A model generated the notes under the pieces. The model was given only the letters and a program-made list of their open reading frames with translations. It was not told where the DNA came from and did not search any database. From contig NZ_JAATVV010000014.1 of assembly GCF_013184775.1 (NCBI RefSeq), forward strand, positions 1 to 64,000: DNA of 64,000 bases. Direction: 5' to 3'. Positions 34,037 through 42,546 of the stretch are shown piece after piece; positions within the stretch are counted from its first letter, which is position 1; each line of letters opens with the position of its first letter. The position numbers and the translations under genes were made by a program. The DNA comes from Martelella sp. HB161492 (GTDB lineage: Bacteria > Pseudomonadota > Alphaproteobacteria > Rhizobiales > Rhizobiaceae).

Positions 34037-35829
34037 TCCTTGGCCTCCCTTTCGGCCATCGCGTGATAGAACGATGCCAGAATTGCAAAGGCTTCCTTTC
34101 TGGTAGCCTTGTCTGCGGCAATCAAGCCCTTGCGGTTGAAGCCGCGCTGGTAGATGCCCTGGCGGCGTTCGGTCCTGAAATCGTAGAGGATCCAGGGCGA
34201 CATGCCACGAACGAAATCAAGTTCCTTCAATGTGGCGATCTGGCTGCGATAGACTTCTGCCTGATAGGTTTCCGAAAACAGGCCGGCCTTCGGGCCCTTG
34301 TCGGAGATATCGGCATCTGCACCGGTTTCCGACACGACCACGGGGCGGTCCGGCTGCGAATTGGCAAGGATTTTCGGCAGTTCGGAAAAATCCTCGTCAT
34401 ACCAGCCGTAATATTCATTGATGCCGATAATATCGAGATGGGCGGCAAGCCGGTCCTCGATCTTCAGCTTGTGATGGTTGACGAGACAGGCCGCAGCGAT
34501 CAGCCGTGTCGGATCGTTGGCCCGCGCCGTATCCGCCAGATGGCGCATGAAGGCAAGGCGCTGATCGGTATCGGGGTTTTCGTTGCCGACCGACCAGATG
34601 ACGACACTGGCGCGGTTACGGTCACGCTTCACCATTTCCAGAAGCTGGTTTTCGGCATCGCGCAGTGTTGCCGGATTGTCGAAATCAATCGCCCAGTAGA
34701 CCGGGATCTCGGTCCAGAGCAGAAGCCCGATCTCATCGGCCAGCGCCACCGCCCGCTCGTGATGGGGATAATGGGCGAGCCGCACATAATTGCAGCCGAG
34801 CTGTTTGGCATCCGCGTAGCGACGCCTCAGATCGTCTTCGGTGACGACCTTGCCAAGCACGGCATCATCCTCATGAACGGAAATGCCACGCAGCCACAAG
34901 GGCCTGCCATTGAGAAACAGTTCACGGCCGCGCCGCTCGATACGGCGGAAGCCGATGCGGTCGCACACGCGGTCACCACCTGCCGTCAGCACCACATCGT
35001 AAAGTTTCGGCCGGTCCGGCGACCACAAGAGCGGGGCTGCGGGAATCGAAGCCGTACCCTTTCCGCCTTCAAGCGGAATATCGACGGCAATGCCAAGCTC
35101 GGCAATCTCGAACCGCGCATAGTCAGCGCCCTCTGCCGCAATGGACACGTCGATGTCATTGACCAGCGGATCAGGATTGAGGCGCACGAACAGATCGCGG
35201 ATCAGGGTCTTCGGCGTCTCGATCAGCGAGACCTCGCGATAGACGCCGCCATAATTGAACCAGTCGGTATTGCGCATCGGCACGCGGTCGGTGGTGCGGA
35301 CATTGTTGACGCAGAGCATCAGCCAGTTGCGCCCTTGCTGCAGCTGATCCGTCAGCTCGGCAAAGAAAGGCGTCGAGCCGCCATAATGGTTGCCGATGAA
35401 CTGGCCATTGAGAAACACCTTGCAGTCATATTGCGCCGCGCCGACACGCAGGAAAAAGCGCTTGTCCGCCTTCGGCGTGAAATCAACGGCCCGCGTGTAC
35501 CAGGCCGAGCCTTCGAAGAAATACCATTTCTCCTGCAGCATCTGCCAGCAGGACGGAACGGGAACTGTTTCGCCCATATAGGGATCGTAGTCCCACGGCT
35601 CCTGCCGATCACAAGGATCGGCAGGGTCCATGGCAAACCATTTCTGGCGGAGGCCCGTGTCGAGCAGATCGACGCAGAAATTCCACTCTCCATCAAGGGA
35701 GATCACATCACGCCCGCCCATGAAAATCATCGTTTCATGGTTCAGATTCTGCAGGTTGAAGGGACGGTCATAGTCCTCATCATGCAAAGCCTGGAGAGCA
35801 TTTTCCGCAATTGCCGAACGCTCAAGCAT
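34021..35829 (-). CDS. uidA: Glycoside hydrolase family 2 beta-glucuronidase
   Basis: A 602-residue GH2 enzyme with the three domains of the family: jelly-roll sugar-binding (about 45-210), Ig-like (215-305), catalytic TIM barrel (310-600). The acid/base Glu417 lies in SVGNENPD and the nucleophile Glu501 in VVSETGADA. It lacks an export signal, so its glycoside is cleaved in the cytoplasm. Beta-glucuronidase rather than beta-galactosidase is inferred from the NYGGVYREV and HYPHHERA segments, its length and the hexuronate neighbours. GGAGGAA precedes the ATG at 35829. Confidence 0.88.
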   Translation of the reverse strand: MLERSAIAENALQALHDEDYDRPFNLQNLNHETMIFMGGRDVISLDGEWNFCVDLLDTGLRQKWFAMDPADPCDRQEPWDYDPYMGETVPVPSCWQMLQEKWYFFEGSAWYTRAVDFTPKADKRFFLRVGAAQYDCKVFLNGQFIGNHYGGSTPFFAELTDQLQQGRNWLMLCVNNVRTTDRVPMRNTDWFNYGGVYREVSLIETPKTLIRDLFVRLNPDPLVNDIDVSIAAEGADYARFEIAELGIAVDIPLEGGKGTASIPAAPLLWSPDRPKLYDVVLTAGGDRVCDRIGFRRIERRGRELFLNGRPLWLRGISVHEDDAVLGKVVTEDDLRRRYADAKQLGCNYVRLAHYPHHERAVALADEIGLLLWTEIPVYWAIDFDNPATLRDAENQLLEMVKRDRNRASVVIWSVGNENPDTDQRLAFMRHLADTARANDPTRLIAAACLVNHHKLKIEDRLAAHLDIIGINEYYGWYDEDFSELPKILANSQPDRPVVVSETGADADISDKGPKAGLFSETYQAEVYRSQIATLKELDFVRGMSPWILYDFRTERRQGIYQRGFNRKGLIAADKATRKEAFAILASFYHAMAEREAKEWETL

Positions 35830-35876
35830 GGTTTCCTCCGCCAGCCATTTTTCATGTAGCAAGCCGCAGACGCGGC

Positions 35877-36872
35877 TTACTGAGCGCTGTAAGCCTTGCC
35901 GGCTTCCTGAATGCGCTTGACCATATCGGCAACCTTCGGCGACTTGGTCGAAAGCTCGTCATACATCGGCTGCACCGCAGCCTGGAACGGCGCCTTGTCG
36001 ACCTGGTTGACCGTCACACCCATCTGGGACTGCATGTCTTCCATGGCCTGATTGGCGATCGCATCCCACTGTTCGCGCTGGAACTTGGCAGCTTCCTTGG
36101 CAGCGGTCTTGAAGGCAGCCTTGTCGTCATCCGACATGGCATCCCAGGCACAGGAGGAAATCACCACCACGGAGGGGATCATCGTGTGTTCATCGACCGA
36201 GAAGAACTTCGCCACTTCGCCGTGCCGCGAGTCGGTCATGGCCGTCGGGTTGTTTTCAGCGCCATCGACAACGCCCTGCTGCAGCGCGCTGTAGAGTTCA
36301 CCATAATCGATCGGCGTCGGGCTGCCGCCCAGAAGCTCGACCATGCGAATGGCCGACGGGCTCGGCTGAACGCGGATCTTCATGCCCTTCAGGTCATCCG
36401 GCGTGTTGATCGCCTTGTTGCCATAGAAGGAGCGGGCGCCTTCCATCAGCCATGCAACGCCCTGAAAGCCCTTGCTGTACGAGGAATCGAGGATTTCCTG
36501 ACCGATATCGCCGGTCAGCACGTCAAACTGATGATCCTCATTGACGAACAGATAAGGCAGGTTCAGCGCGGAATAGGCTTCGTCAAAGGCTTCCATTTCA
36601 GACGCATTGCTCTTGGCCATGTCGAGCGCGCAGCTCTGCACCATTTCCATCGATTCACGCTGGGTGCCCAGCTGTCCGTTCGGGAAGATCTGGATGTCCC
36701 AGCGTCCATCCGTCAGCTCCGAAAGACGGTCGCTCATCATTTCGATCGATTTGTTGACCGGGTGATCAGGCGTGTTGTTGTCGCTCAAACGCAGGGTACG
36801 GGCTTCTGCCGACGCGGCAAAGGCAATGGCTGCAACGCCCGAAACAAGCGCAAGCTTCAAAATCAGTTTCAT
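35877..36872 (-). CDS. TRAP transporter solute-binding protein (DctP type)
   Basis: A 331-residue periplasmic binding protein of a tripartite ATP-independent transporter. The signal peptide (LALVSGVAAIAFAASAEA) is followed by the DctP fold with the conserved Arg in MKIRVQPSP, which binds the substrate carboxylate, and ENNPTAMTD. GGGAGGA precedes the ATG at 36872. It is transcribed away from the permease genes across a shared regulatory region with two FadR-type operators. Neighbouring genes point to glucuronate or a glucuronide as substrate. Confidence 0.93.
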   Translation of the reverse strand: MKLILKLALVSGVAAIAFAASAEARTLRLSDNNTPDHPVNKSIEMMSDRLSELTDGRWDIQIFPNGQLGTQRESMEMVQSCALDMAKSNASEMEAFDEAYSALNLPYLFVNEDHQFDVLTGDIGQEILDSSYSKGFQGVAWLMEGARSFYGNKAINTPDDLKGMKIRVQPSPSAIRMVELLGGSPTPIDYGELYSALQQGVVDGAENNPTAMTDSRHGEVAKFFSVDEHTMIPSVVVISSCAWDAMSDDDKAAFKTAAKEAAKFQREQWDAIANQAMEDMQSQMGVTVNQVDKAPFQAAVQPMYDELSTKSPKVADMVKRIQEAGKAYSAQ

Positions 36873-36948
36873 GTGTCCTTCCTCCCGGCACCCGCAGGAC
36901 CTTTTGAAAAACACCGCCTTGGGGTGCCCTCGTTATGGCGGCTGGTGA

Positions 36949-37007
36949 AAAAGGTCGACCAATTTTCGCCCATTGTCAACCACATTCAGATAATTGGTTG
37001 ACCAATT
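36949..37007. promoter_or_regulatory. Two GntR/FadR-type operators between divergent TRAP genes
   Basis: AATTGGT-TG-ACCAATT (36992-37007) is a perfect palindrome with 7-bp arms. AAAAGGT-CG-ACCAATT (36949-36964) is a second copy with one weaker arm. The centres are 43 bases apart, about four helical turns, which would allow looping between bound dimers. TTGGTnnACCAA is the form bound by many FCD-GntR regulators, so the gene at 33269 is the likely ligand. Confidence 0.75.
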
Positions 37008-37089
37008 TTTCACTTTGCGGCATGTTTAGGGCTGACAGTTCCCGTTGAAAGGTCTTCGGGCACCGATTCAGAAATCAAGGGAGGGTCGG

Positions 37090-37647
37090 ATGCAGCAACC
37101 ACGGCAAACCGACATATTCAGCCGCCTTATTGACGGCATCGCATTCCTGGTGGACATTTTCCTTCGCTTCGTGATCGTTGTCGGGTTCTCCGCCCTCGTC
37201 ATCTGCGTCGTGTGGCAGGTCTTCAGCCGCTACGTCCTTCAGTCCCCATCGATCTACACTGACGAGATCGCGCGCTTTTCCTTCATCTGGCTGGCGCTGA
37301 TCGGTGGCGCCTACACCTTTGGCCAGGGGCGCCATCTGGCGATCGACATTCTGGCGCCGGCGCTTTCCGGCTGGAAGCGCCAGACCGCACAGATCGTGGT
37401 TCTGGCCATCATCGCCTGGTTTGCCGGTTTCGTCATGATGAAGGGCGGCGGCTCGCTGGTGGCCCGCACACTGATGCATGGTCAGGTCTCGCCGTCGCTG
37501 CAGATACCGATGGGCTACATCTATGTCGCCATTCCGGTCTCCGGCGCGATCATTCTGTTTTATTGCGTGCAGATGGCCCTTCGGGTGCTGCATGGCCAGG
37601 CCCCGACAGGGGAAGCCGCGGCTGAGGCCGGCGGCCCGCTGGACTGA
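37090..37647 (+). CDS. TRAP transporter small permease (DctQ type)
   Basis: A 185-residue protein with four membrane helices (about residues 25-45, 60-80, 100-120, 140-165) and the conserved loop SIYTDEIARFSFIWLALIGGAY typical of DctQ (shown here in broken form: DEIARF, FIWLALIG). GGGAGGG precedes the ATG at 37090. It joins the large permease that starts 12 bases further on to form the membrane complex. Confidence 0.92.
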   Translation: MQQPRQTDIFSRLIDGIAFLVDIFLRFVIVVGFSALVICVVWQVFSRYVLQSPSIYTDEIARFSFIWLALIGGAYTFGQGRHLAIDILAPALSGWKRQTAQIVVLAIIAWFAGFVMMKGGGSLVARTLMHGQVSPSLQIPMGYIYVAIPVSGAIILFYCVQMALRVLHGQAPTGEAAAEAGGPLD

Positions 37648-37659
37648 GGAGGAGCTCTC

Positions 37660-38970
37660 ATGTTTGCAGCCTATTCACCCTTCGTGCTGTTCGGCAGCTT
37701 TGCCATCCTGATGGTGCTCGGCGTTCCGATCGCCTTCTCGATCGGTGTTGCCGCCACCGTCACCTTCATGCTCTTTGTCGGCATCGATCAGTCCTATTTC
37801 ATCGTCGCCCAGCAGATGGCATCCGGCCTCGACAGTTTCACACTGCTCGCCATTCCCTTTTTCATCCTTGCGGGCAATATCATGAACCGCGGCGGCATTG
37901 CCCGGCGCCTCATTGATTTTGCCAAGGTCATCGGCTTCGCCCTGCCCGGCTCGCTTGCGCATGTGAACGTGCTCGCCAACATGATGTTCGGCTCGCTGTC
38001 GGGCTCGGCCGTTGCGGCTGCCGCCGCTGTCGGTGGCGTCATGGCACCGCTGCAGAAGAAGGAAGGCTATGACCCGTCCTATTCGGCCGCCGTCAATATT
38101 GCATCCTGCACCACCGGTCTGCTGATCCCTCCGTCTTCGACCTTCATCGTCTTCTCACTGATCACCGGCGGCACCTCGGTTGCAGCGCTCTTCGTTGCCG
38201 GATACATCCCCGGCATTCTGATGGGTCTCGGCATCATGATCGTTGCTGGCGTCATCGCCAAGCGTCGCGGCTACCCAACCCAGCCGCGCCCGAGCGTCAT
38301 TGAGTTCATCAAGAAGGGCCTCGATGCCATCCTGCCGCTCGGCCTCGTCATCGTCGTCATGGGCGGCATCATCGGCGGCATCTTCACGGCAACCGAAGCC
38401 TCGGCCATCGCCGTAGTCTACACGCTGCTGCTCGCCTTCGTCTGGTATCGCGAAACCTCGATCAAGCAATTGCCGTCAATCATTCTGGAATCGGCCGTTA
38501 CCACTGCCGTCGTGCTGATGATGATCGGCTGCTCGATCGCCATGTCGCGCGCCATGGCTTTCGGCAACATCCCCAACATGATCTCGGACTTCATGCTCGG
38601 CCTGTCGGATAATCCGATCATGATCCTGATCATCCTGAATGTCGTCCTGCTGATCGTCGGCACCTTCATGGACATGACACCGGCGCTGCTGATCTTCACG
38701 CCGATCTTCTTCCCCGTCGTTCAGAAGCTGGGCATGGATCCGGTTCAGTTCGGCGTCATGATGACCCTCAACCTGTGCGTCGGCATCTGCACGCCGCCGG
38801 TCGGATCGGCCCTGTTCATCGGCTGCTCGGTTGGCGGAACGACAATTCCGAAAGTCATCAAGCCGCTGATCCCCTACTTCATCACCCTGATCGTCGTTCT
38901 GATGATGGTCACCTTCATCCCGTTCATCAGCCTGGCACTGCCGCGGCTGTTCCTCGGATATGCCGGGTAA
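37660..38970 (+). CDS. TRAP transporter large permease (DctM type)
   Basis: A 436-residue DctM with 12 or more membrane helices, the sodium-driven transport channel. Family features include PFFILAGNIMNRGGIARRL, the GSLSGSAVAAAAAVG loop, LIPPSS and CTPPVGSALF. GAGGAG lies before the ATG. With the binding protein and small permease it forms one complete TRAP system. It is followed six bases later by the GH31 gene. Confidence 0.95.
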   Translation: MFAAYSPFVLFGSFAILMVLGVPIAFSIGVAATVTFMLFVGIDQSYFIVAQQMASGLDSFTLLAIPFFILAGNIMNRGGIARRLIDFAKVIGFALPGSLAHVNVLANMMFGSLSGSAVAAAAAVGGVMAPLQKKEGYDPSYSAAVNIASCTTGLLIPPSSTFIVFSLITGGTSVAALFVAGYIPGILMGLGIMIVAGVIAKRRGYPTQPRPSVIEFIKKGLDAILPLGLVIVVMGGIIGGIFTATEASAIAVVYTLLLAFVWYRETSIKQLPSIILESAVTTAVVLMMIGCSIAMSRAMAFGNIPNMISDFMLGLSDNPIMILIILNVVLLIVGTFMDMTPALLIFTPIFFPVVQKLGMDPVQFGVMMTLNLCVGICTPPVGSALFIGCSVGGTTIPKVIKPLIPYFITLIVVLMMVTFIPFISLALPRLFLGYAG

Positions 38971-38976
38971 AAGACA

Positions 38977-41352
38977 ATGCGTACTCTCAAGAACTGGACC
39001 CTCTCATCGCGTGACGCTCATGGCGTCACGCTCCTCCTCGATGGCCGCCACAGCCTCGTCATCACCGTCCTGGAAGACGCGCTTTTCCGGGTTTGCCTCA
39101 AGAAGGACGGCAACTGGCGTCTCGACCGGACCTGGTCGGTCGCTCCGGAAGAGGATGTGGCTTTTGAAGGCCGTTCGCGTGATGACCTGTCAGGCTTCAC
39201 CCTGCCCGACTTCACCGTGGAAGACGGCGAGAGCCTGACGCTTGCAACCGAAACGCTGCGGCTGTCGATCGCCAATCCGCTGACCATGCGCTGGGAAGCC
39301 AGGCAGGCTGATGGCAGCTTTGCGCTTCTCGCCGAAGAGCGCCCGACCGGCGCCTACATGCTCGGCATTCGCGATCACCGCGCCAGCCATTTCCTGCTGC
39401 GCAAGCCGGGCGAACGCGTCTACGGGCTCGGCGAGAAATCCGGTGATCTGGAACGCTCCGGCCGCCGCTACGAAATGCGCAATCTCGACGCCATGGGCTA
39501 TAATGCCAGGTCGACGGACCCGCTCTACAAGCATCTGCCCGTCACCTTCACCGTGACGCCGGATGCCGGCTCATTCTCGGTTTTCTACGACAATCTTGCC
39601 ACCTGCTGGTTCGATCTCGGCAACGAGCTCGACAATTATCACAAGCCCTTCCGCGCCTATCGCGCGCTTGACGGCGACCTCGATTATTATTTCGCCTTTG
39701 CGCCGGATGTACTCGATCTTGTCAAGGGCCATACCAAGCTCACCGGCGGTTCAGCCTTCATGCCGCGCTGGGCGCTCGGCTATTCCGGCTCGACCATGGC
39801 CTATACCGACCGGCCGAATGCACAGGAAGAGCTTGAAGGCTTCCTCGCCAAGCTTGCCGAGCATGACATTCCCTGCGACAGCTTTCAGATGTCATCCGGC
39901 TACACGTCGATCGGCGCGAAGCGTTATGTCTTCAACTGGAATTACGAGAAATTTCCTGACGTGGAGGCGATGACGAAAAAGTTCGCCGATGCCGGGCTGA
40001 CACTGATCGCCAATATCAAGCCGGCGCTGCTGCAGGACCACCCACGGTTCACCGAGGCGCTGGATGCCGGCCTGTTCGTGACCGACAGCGAGACCAATTC
40101 CTATGCCGATGCGGTCTACTGGGACGACAGCGGTGCCCATCTCGACTTCACCAATCCGGCCACCATCGCCTGGTGGAAGGAAGGCGTGACCGAGCAATTG
40201 CTGAAGAAGGGCATTGCCTGCACCTGGAACGACAATAACGAATATGAGATCTGGGACGACGGCGCCCGCTGCCACGGTTTCGGCAACGAGATCCCGATCG
40301 CGCTGATCCGTCCGCTCCATTCCATGCTGATGAGCCGCGCTTCGCGCGATGCACAGGTGGCCTTTGCACCGGAGGAACGCCCCTACCTCATCTCGCGCGC
40401 CGGCTGCCCCGGGATTCAGCGCTATGTCCAGACCTGGACCGGCGACAATTACACCCGCTGGGATACCGTGCGCTACAATATCCGCATGGGCCTGTCGCTG
40501 TCGCTCTCAGGCATCTACAATGTCGGCCATGATGTCGGCGGTTTTTCCGGCCCCAAGCCGGAACCGGAGCTTTTCGTCCGCTGGGTCCAGAACGGCATCT
40601 TCCATCCGCGTTTCACCATCCATTCCTGGAATGATGACGGCACGGCCAATGAGGCGTGGATGTATCCCGAGATCCTGCCGCTGATCCGCGACGCGCTGAA
40701 ATTCCGCTACCGGCTGACGCCCTATCTCTACACGCTGACCTGGCTTGCCACCACGGCGCATGAACCAATGCTGCGTCCGACCTTCCTCGATCATCCGCAG
40801 GATGCGAAGACCTTCGCCGAAACGGATGATTTCATGATCGGCCGCGATCTTCTGGTTGCCAATGTGGTGGAAAAGGGTGCCACCGAACGGGTCGTCTACC
40901 TGCCCGAGAACGAAACCGGCTGGTGGGATTTCTGGAGCGGCAGCTACCATCGGCCCGGAACCGAGGTCACCCTGCCCGTCACGCTCGAGAGCATGCCGCT
41001 CTTTGTCCGCGCCGGCGCGGTGATTACCCTCACGGATGGCGCCGATCGCGCCAGCACCGAGGCCGACAAGAGCCGCACGCTGGCGATCTTCCCGGTACCA
41101 GGCGATTTTGCCGCCGAGAGCCTTGCCTTCGAAGATGACGGCCGGACGATCGACTGGCAGCAGGACAAGGCCCGGCGGGTGACCCGTTTCGGCCTGTCCG
41201 GCACCGCAGACGGCCTTGCGCTTTCAATCGCAAGCCAGGGTGATTTCCGGCCGGCCTATGAGACCGCCCGCATTCTGCTTCCCGCTGGTGAGACGCGTGC
41301 AATCAGCATCAATGGTAAAACCGTTGGCAATGGCGATACGGTCAGCCTTTGA
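38977..41352 (+). CDS. Glycoside hydrolase family 31 (alpha-glucosidase/alpha-xylosidase type)
   Basis: A 791-residue GH31 enzyme. An N-terminal beta domain with YGLGEKSGDLERSGRRYEM precedes the catalytic barrel. The nucleophile is Asp419 in CTWNDNNEYEIWDD and the acid/base lies near GHDVGGFSG. The RFTIHSW segment helps bind the substrate, and a C-terminal beta domain follows. No signal peptide is present, so it acts in the cytoplasm on imported oligosaccharide. Its place in an apparent operon with the TRAP permease suggests an alpha-linked glucoside, xyloside or glucuronosyl compound. A clear ribosome site is not seen, so translation may be coupled to the upstream gene. Confidence 0.9.
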   Translation: MRTLKNWTLSSRDAHGVTLLLDGRHSLVITVLEDALFRVCLKKDGNWRLDRTWSVAPEEDVAFEGRSRDDLSGFTLPDFTVEDGESLTLATETLRLSIANPLTMRWEARQADGSFALLAEERPTGAYMLGIRDHRASHFLLRKPGERVYGLGEKSGDLERSGRRYEMRNLDAMGYNARSTDPLYKHLPVTFTVTPDAGSFSVFYDNLATCWFDLGNELDNYHKPFRAYRALDGDLDYYFAFAPDVLDLVKGHTKLTGGSAFMPRWALGYSGSTMAYTDRPNAQEELEGFLAKLAEHDIPCDSFQMSSGYTSIGAKRYVFNWNYEKFPDVEAMTKKFADAGLTLIANIKPALLQDHPRFTEALDAGLFVTDSETNSYADAVYWDDSGAHLDFTNPATIAWWKEGVTEQLLKKGIACTWNDNNEYEIWDDGARCHGFGNEIPIALIRPLHSMLMSRASRDAQVAFAPEERPYLISRAGCPGIQRYVQTWTGDNYTRWDTVRYNIRMGLSLSLSGIYNVGHDVGGFSGPKPEPELFVRWVQNGIFHPRFTIHSWNDDGTANEAWMYPEILPLIRDALKFRYRLTPYLYTLTWLATTAHEPMLRPTFLDHPQDAKTFAETDDFMIGRDLLVANVVEKGATERVVYLPENETGWWDFWSGSYHRPGTEVTLPVTLESMPLFVRAGAVITLTDGADRASTEADKSRTLAIFPVPGDFAAESLAFEDDGRTIDWQQDKARRVTRFGLSGTADGLALSIASQGDFRPAYETARILLPAGETRAISINGKTVGNGDTVSL

Positions 41353-41364
41353 GCGTGGCACCTT

Positions 41365-41396
41365 GATCCCGGACATCATGGTCCGGGATCACTTTT
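41365..41396 (+). terminator. Terminator hairpin after GH31
   Basis: GATCCCGGAC and GTCCGGGATC form a perfect 10-bp stem around a 6-base loop, followed by ACTTTT. It ends the TRAP-GH31 transcript and overlaps the 3' end of the convergent effector-like gene. Confidence 0.75.
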
Positions 41397-42309
41397 CCCG
41401 CATACGCTGCCTGACCTGCGCTTCGAGATCGAAGCAGTTGGCCCGGTCGGTGTCGGTCATCTTCTGATAGGGGATCTTTTCCAGCATGCTTTCGAAATGA
41501 CGGCGCTGGTTTTCCGACAGCGGCTTGCCATTCTTCGGGAAGTCCAGCGCATTTTTCATCTCGTTCAGCATCAGCCTGCTGCCGCCAACCTTGTCATTGC
41601 GCATGACAATTGCCCAGGTCATTTTCTGATTGGCAATCTCGCGCCCTTCCGCGGCGTTGCTGCTGCGCAGATTTGGGGCTGAGGCCGAGCGCGTCATCGC
41701 TGGCTGCGCCGGCCGGCTGGCCAGATTTGGCTCCGAGGCGGAACGCTGCATCGCCGGCTGAGGCCGGCTTGCCGCCGAGGCCGTCGAAGCGGGGATGTGC
41801 TGAAGGTTGGGCATGCTGGAAGACAGCCCGCCCTTTGCAAGCGCATCCAGTCTTTTCATCATCAGGTCGCGCTGCTCGGTGAAGATCGCACGCTCGCCGG
41901 CAGGAAGCCGGTGCGGATGCATGCTGTTGACGAGAGAGCTGAGCTGCCGGGCGGTTGCCGGGCCCATCGTGCCCCTGCCGGATTCGCTGCGGGCCACAAG
42001 CGCCTCCGTAAAGCGCATGGCTTTCGGATAGCTCTCTCCGGGACTGTCCTTGGCGATCTGGCTCGACAGGGAAACCACCTTCTGCCGAATGGCGCTCTGC
42101 TGCTTCATCTCAAGCTGCTTTTGCTGCAGATTGGCCAGCGCATCACGGGCAACGGCATTCTGCGCCACAAGGCTCTGCTTCAGCTTGGCGACGTCCTGCC
42201 CGCTTTGGGCAGCCCGGCTGGTCACCTTCGCCACAGTTGGCGCCCTCGTGCTGGGACGACTCAATGTATTGGCGATTCTTGTAAAAATACTGTTGAGACT
42301 GGTCGCCAT
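41389..42309 (-). CDS. Effector-like protein with two RSxSxP (14-3-3 type) motifs
   Basis: A 306-residue protein of no family I recognise. The N-terminus is Ser/Thr/Ala-rich without a Sec signal, as in type III effectors. Residues 35-110 are helical and Gln-rich. Residues 165-216 are disordered and hold an 18-residue tandem repeat, PAMxRSASxPNL, giving RSASEP (189-194) and RSASAP (207-212). Both match RSx(pS)xP, the mode-1 site bound by eukaryotic 14-3-3 proteins when phosphorylated. The C-terminal 85 residues are helical. GGAGG precedes the ATG at 42309. It lies between two catabolic genes and next to another low-complexity gene on the same strand. Motifs are seen directly; secretion and host targeting are inferred. 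Confidence 0.75.
   Translation of the reverse strand: MATSLNSIFTRIANTLSRPSTRAPTVAKVTSRAAQSGQDVAKLKQSLVAQNAVARDALANLQQKQLEMKQQSAIRQKVVSLSSQIAKDSPGESYPKAMRFTEALVARSESGRGTMGPATARQLSSLVNSMHPHRLPAGERAIFTEQRDLMMKRLDALAKGGLSSSMPNLQHIPASTASAASRPQPAMQRSASEPNLASRPAQPAMTRSASAPNLRSSNAAEGREIANQKMTWAIVMRNDKVGGSRLMLNEMKNALDFPKNGKPLSENQRRHFESMLEKIPYQKMTDTDRANCFDLEAQVRQRMREK
41668..41775 (-). repeat. 54-bp tandem repeat encoding PAMxRSASxPNL
   Basis: Two diverged copies of a 54-base unit (18 codons), each beginning with CAGATTTGG on the plus strand at 41668 and 41722. The DNA differs mostly at silent or linker positions while the RSASxPNL core is kept, which suggests selection on the motif. Confidence 0.7.
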
Positions 42310-42546
42310 CTTATACCTCCTGCACGGCCTGCTTCCGGCATTGATGCTGGACACCGATTTCACACCGGCACTGCAATGATGAAGGGGCCAGACGGCTGCA
42401 ATCATTATCGCCCACATCAATGAAACTTGCCATTCGCTGACTTCCGGCCGCTGACGCAATTCGCGTAGTTGTTTTGTTATATATGTATCTCGCAGAAACG
42501 CCCTCTCTAGAGAAATAGTATTTTCATATACCGCTTGTATTTAATC

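Noticed and set aside
34063-35859. 598-codon plus-strand open frame opposite the beta-glucuronidase
   Set aside because: The opposite strand encodes a full GH2 enzyme with catalytic residues; the antisense frame has no recognisable motif.
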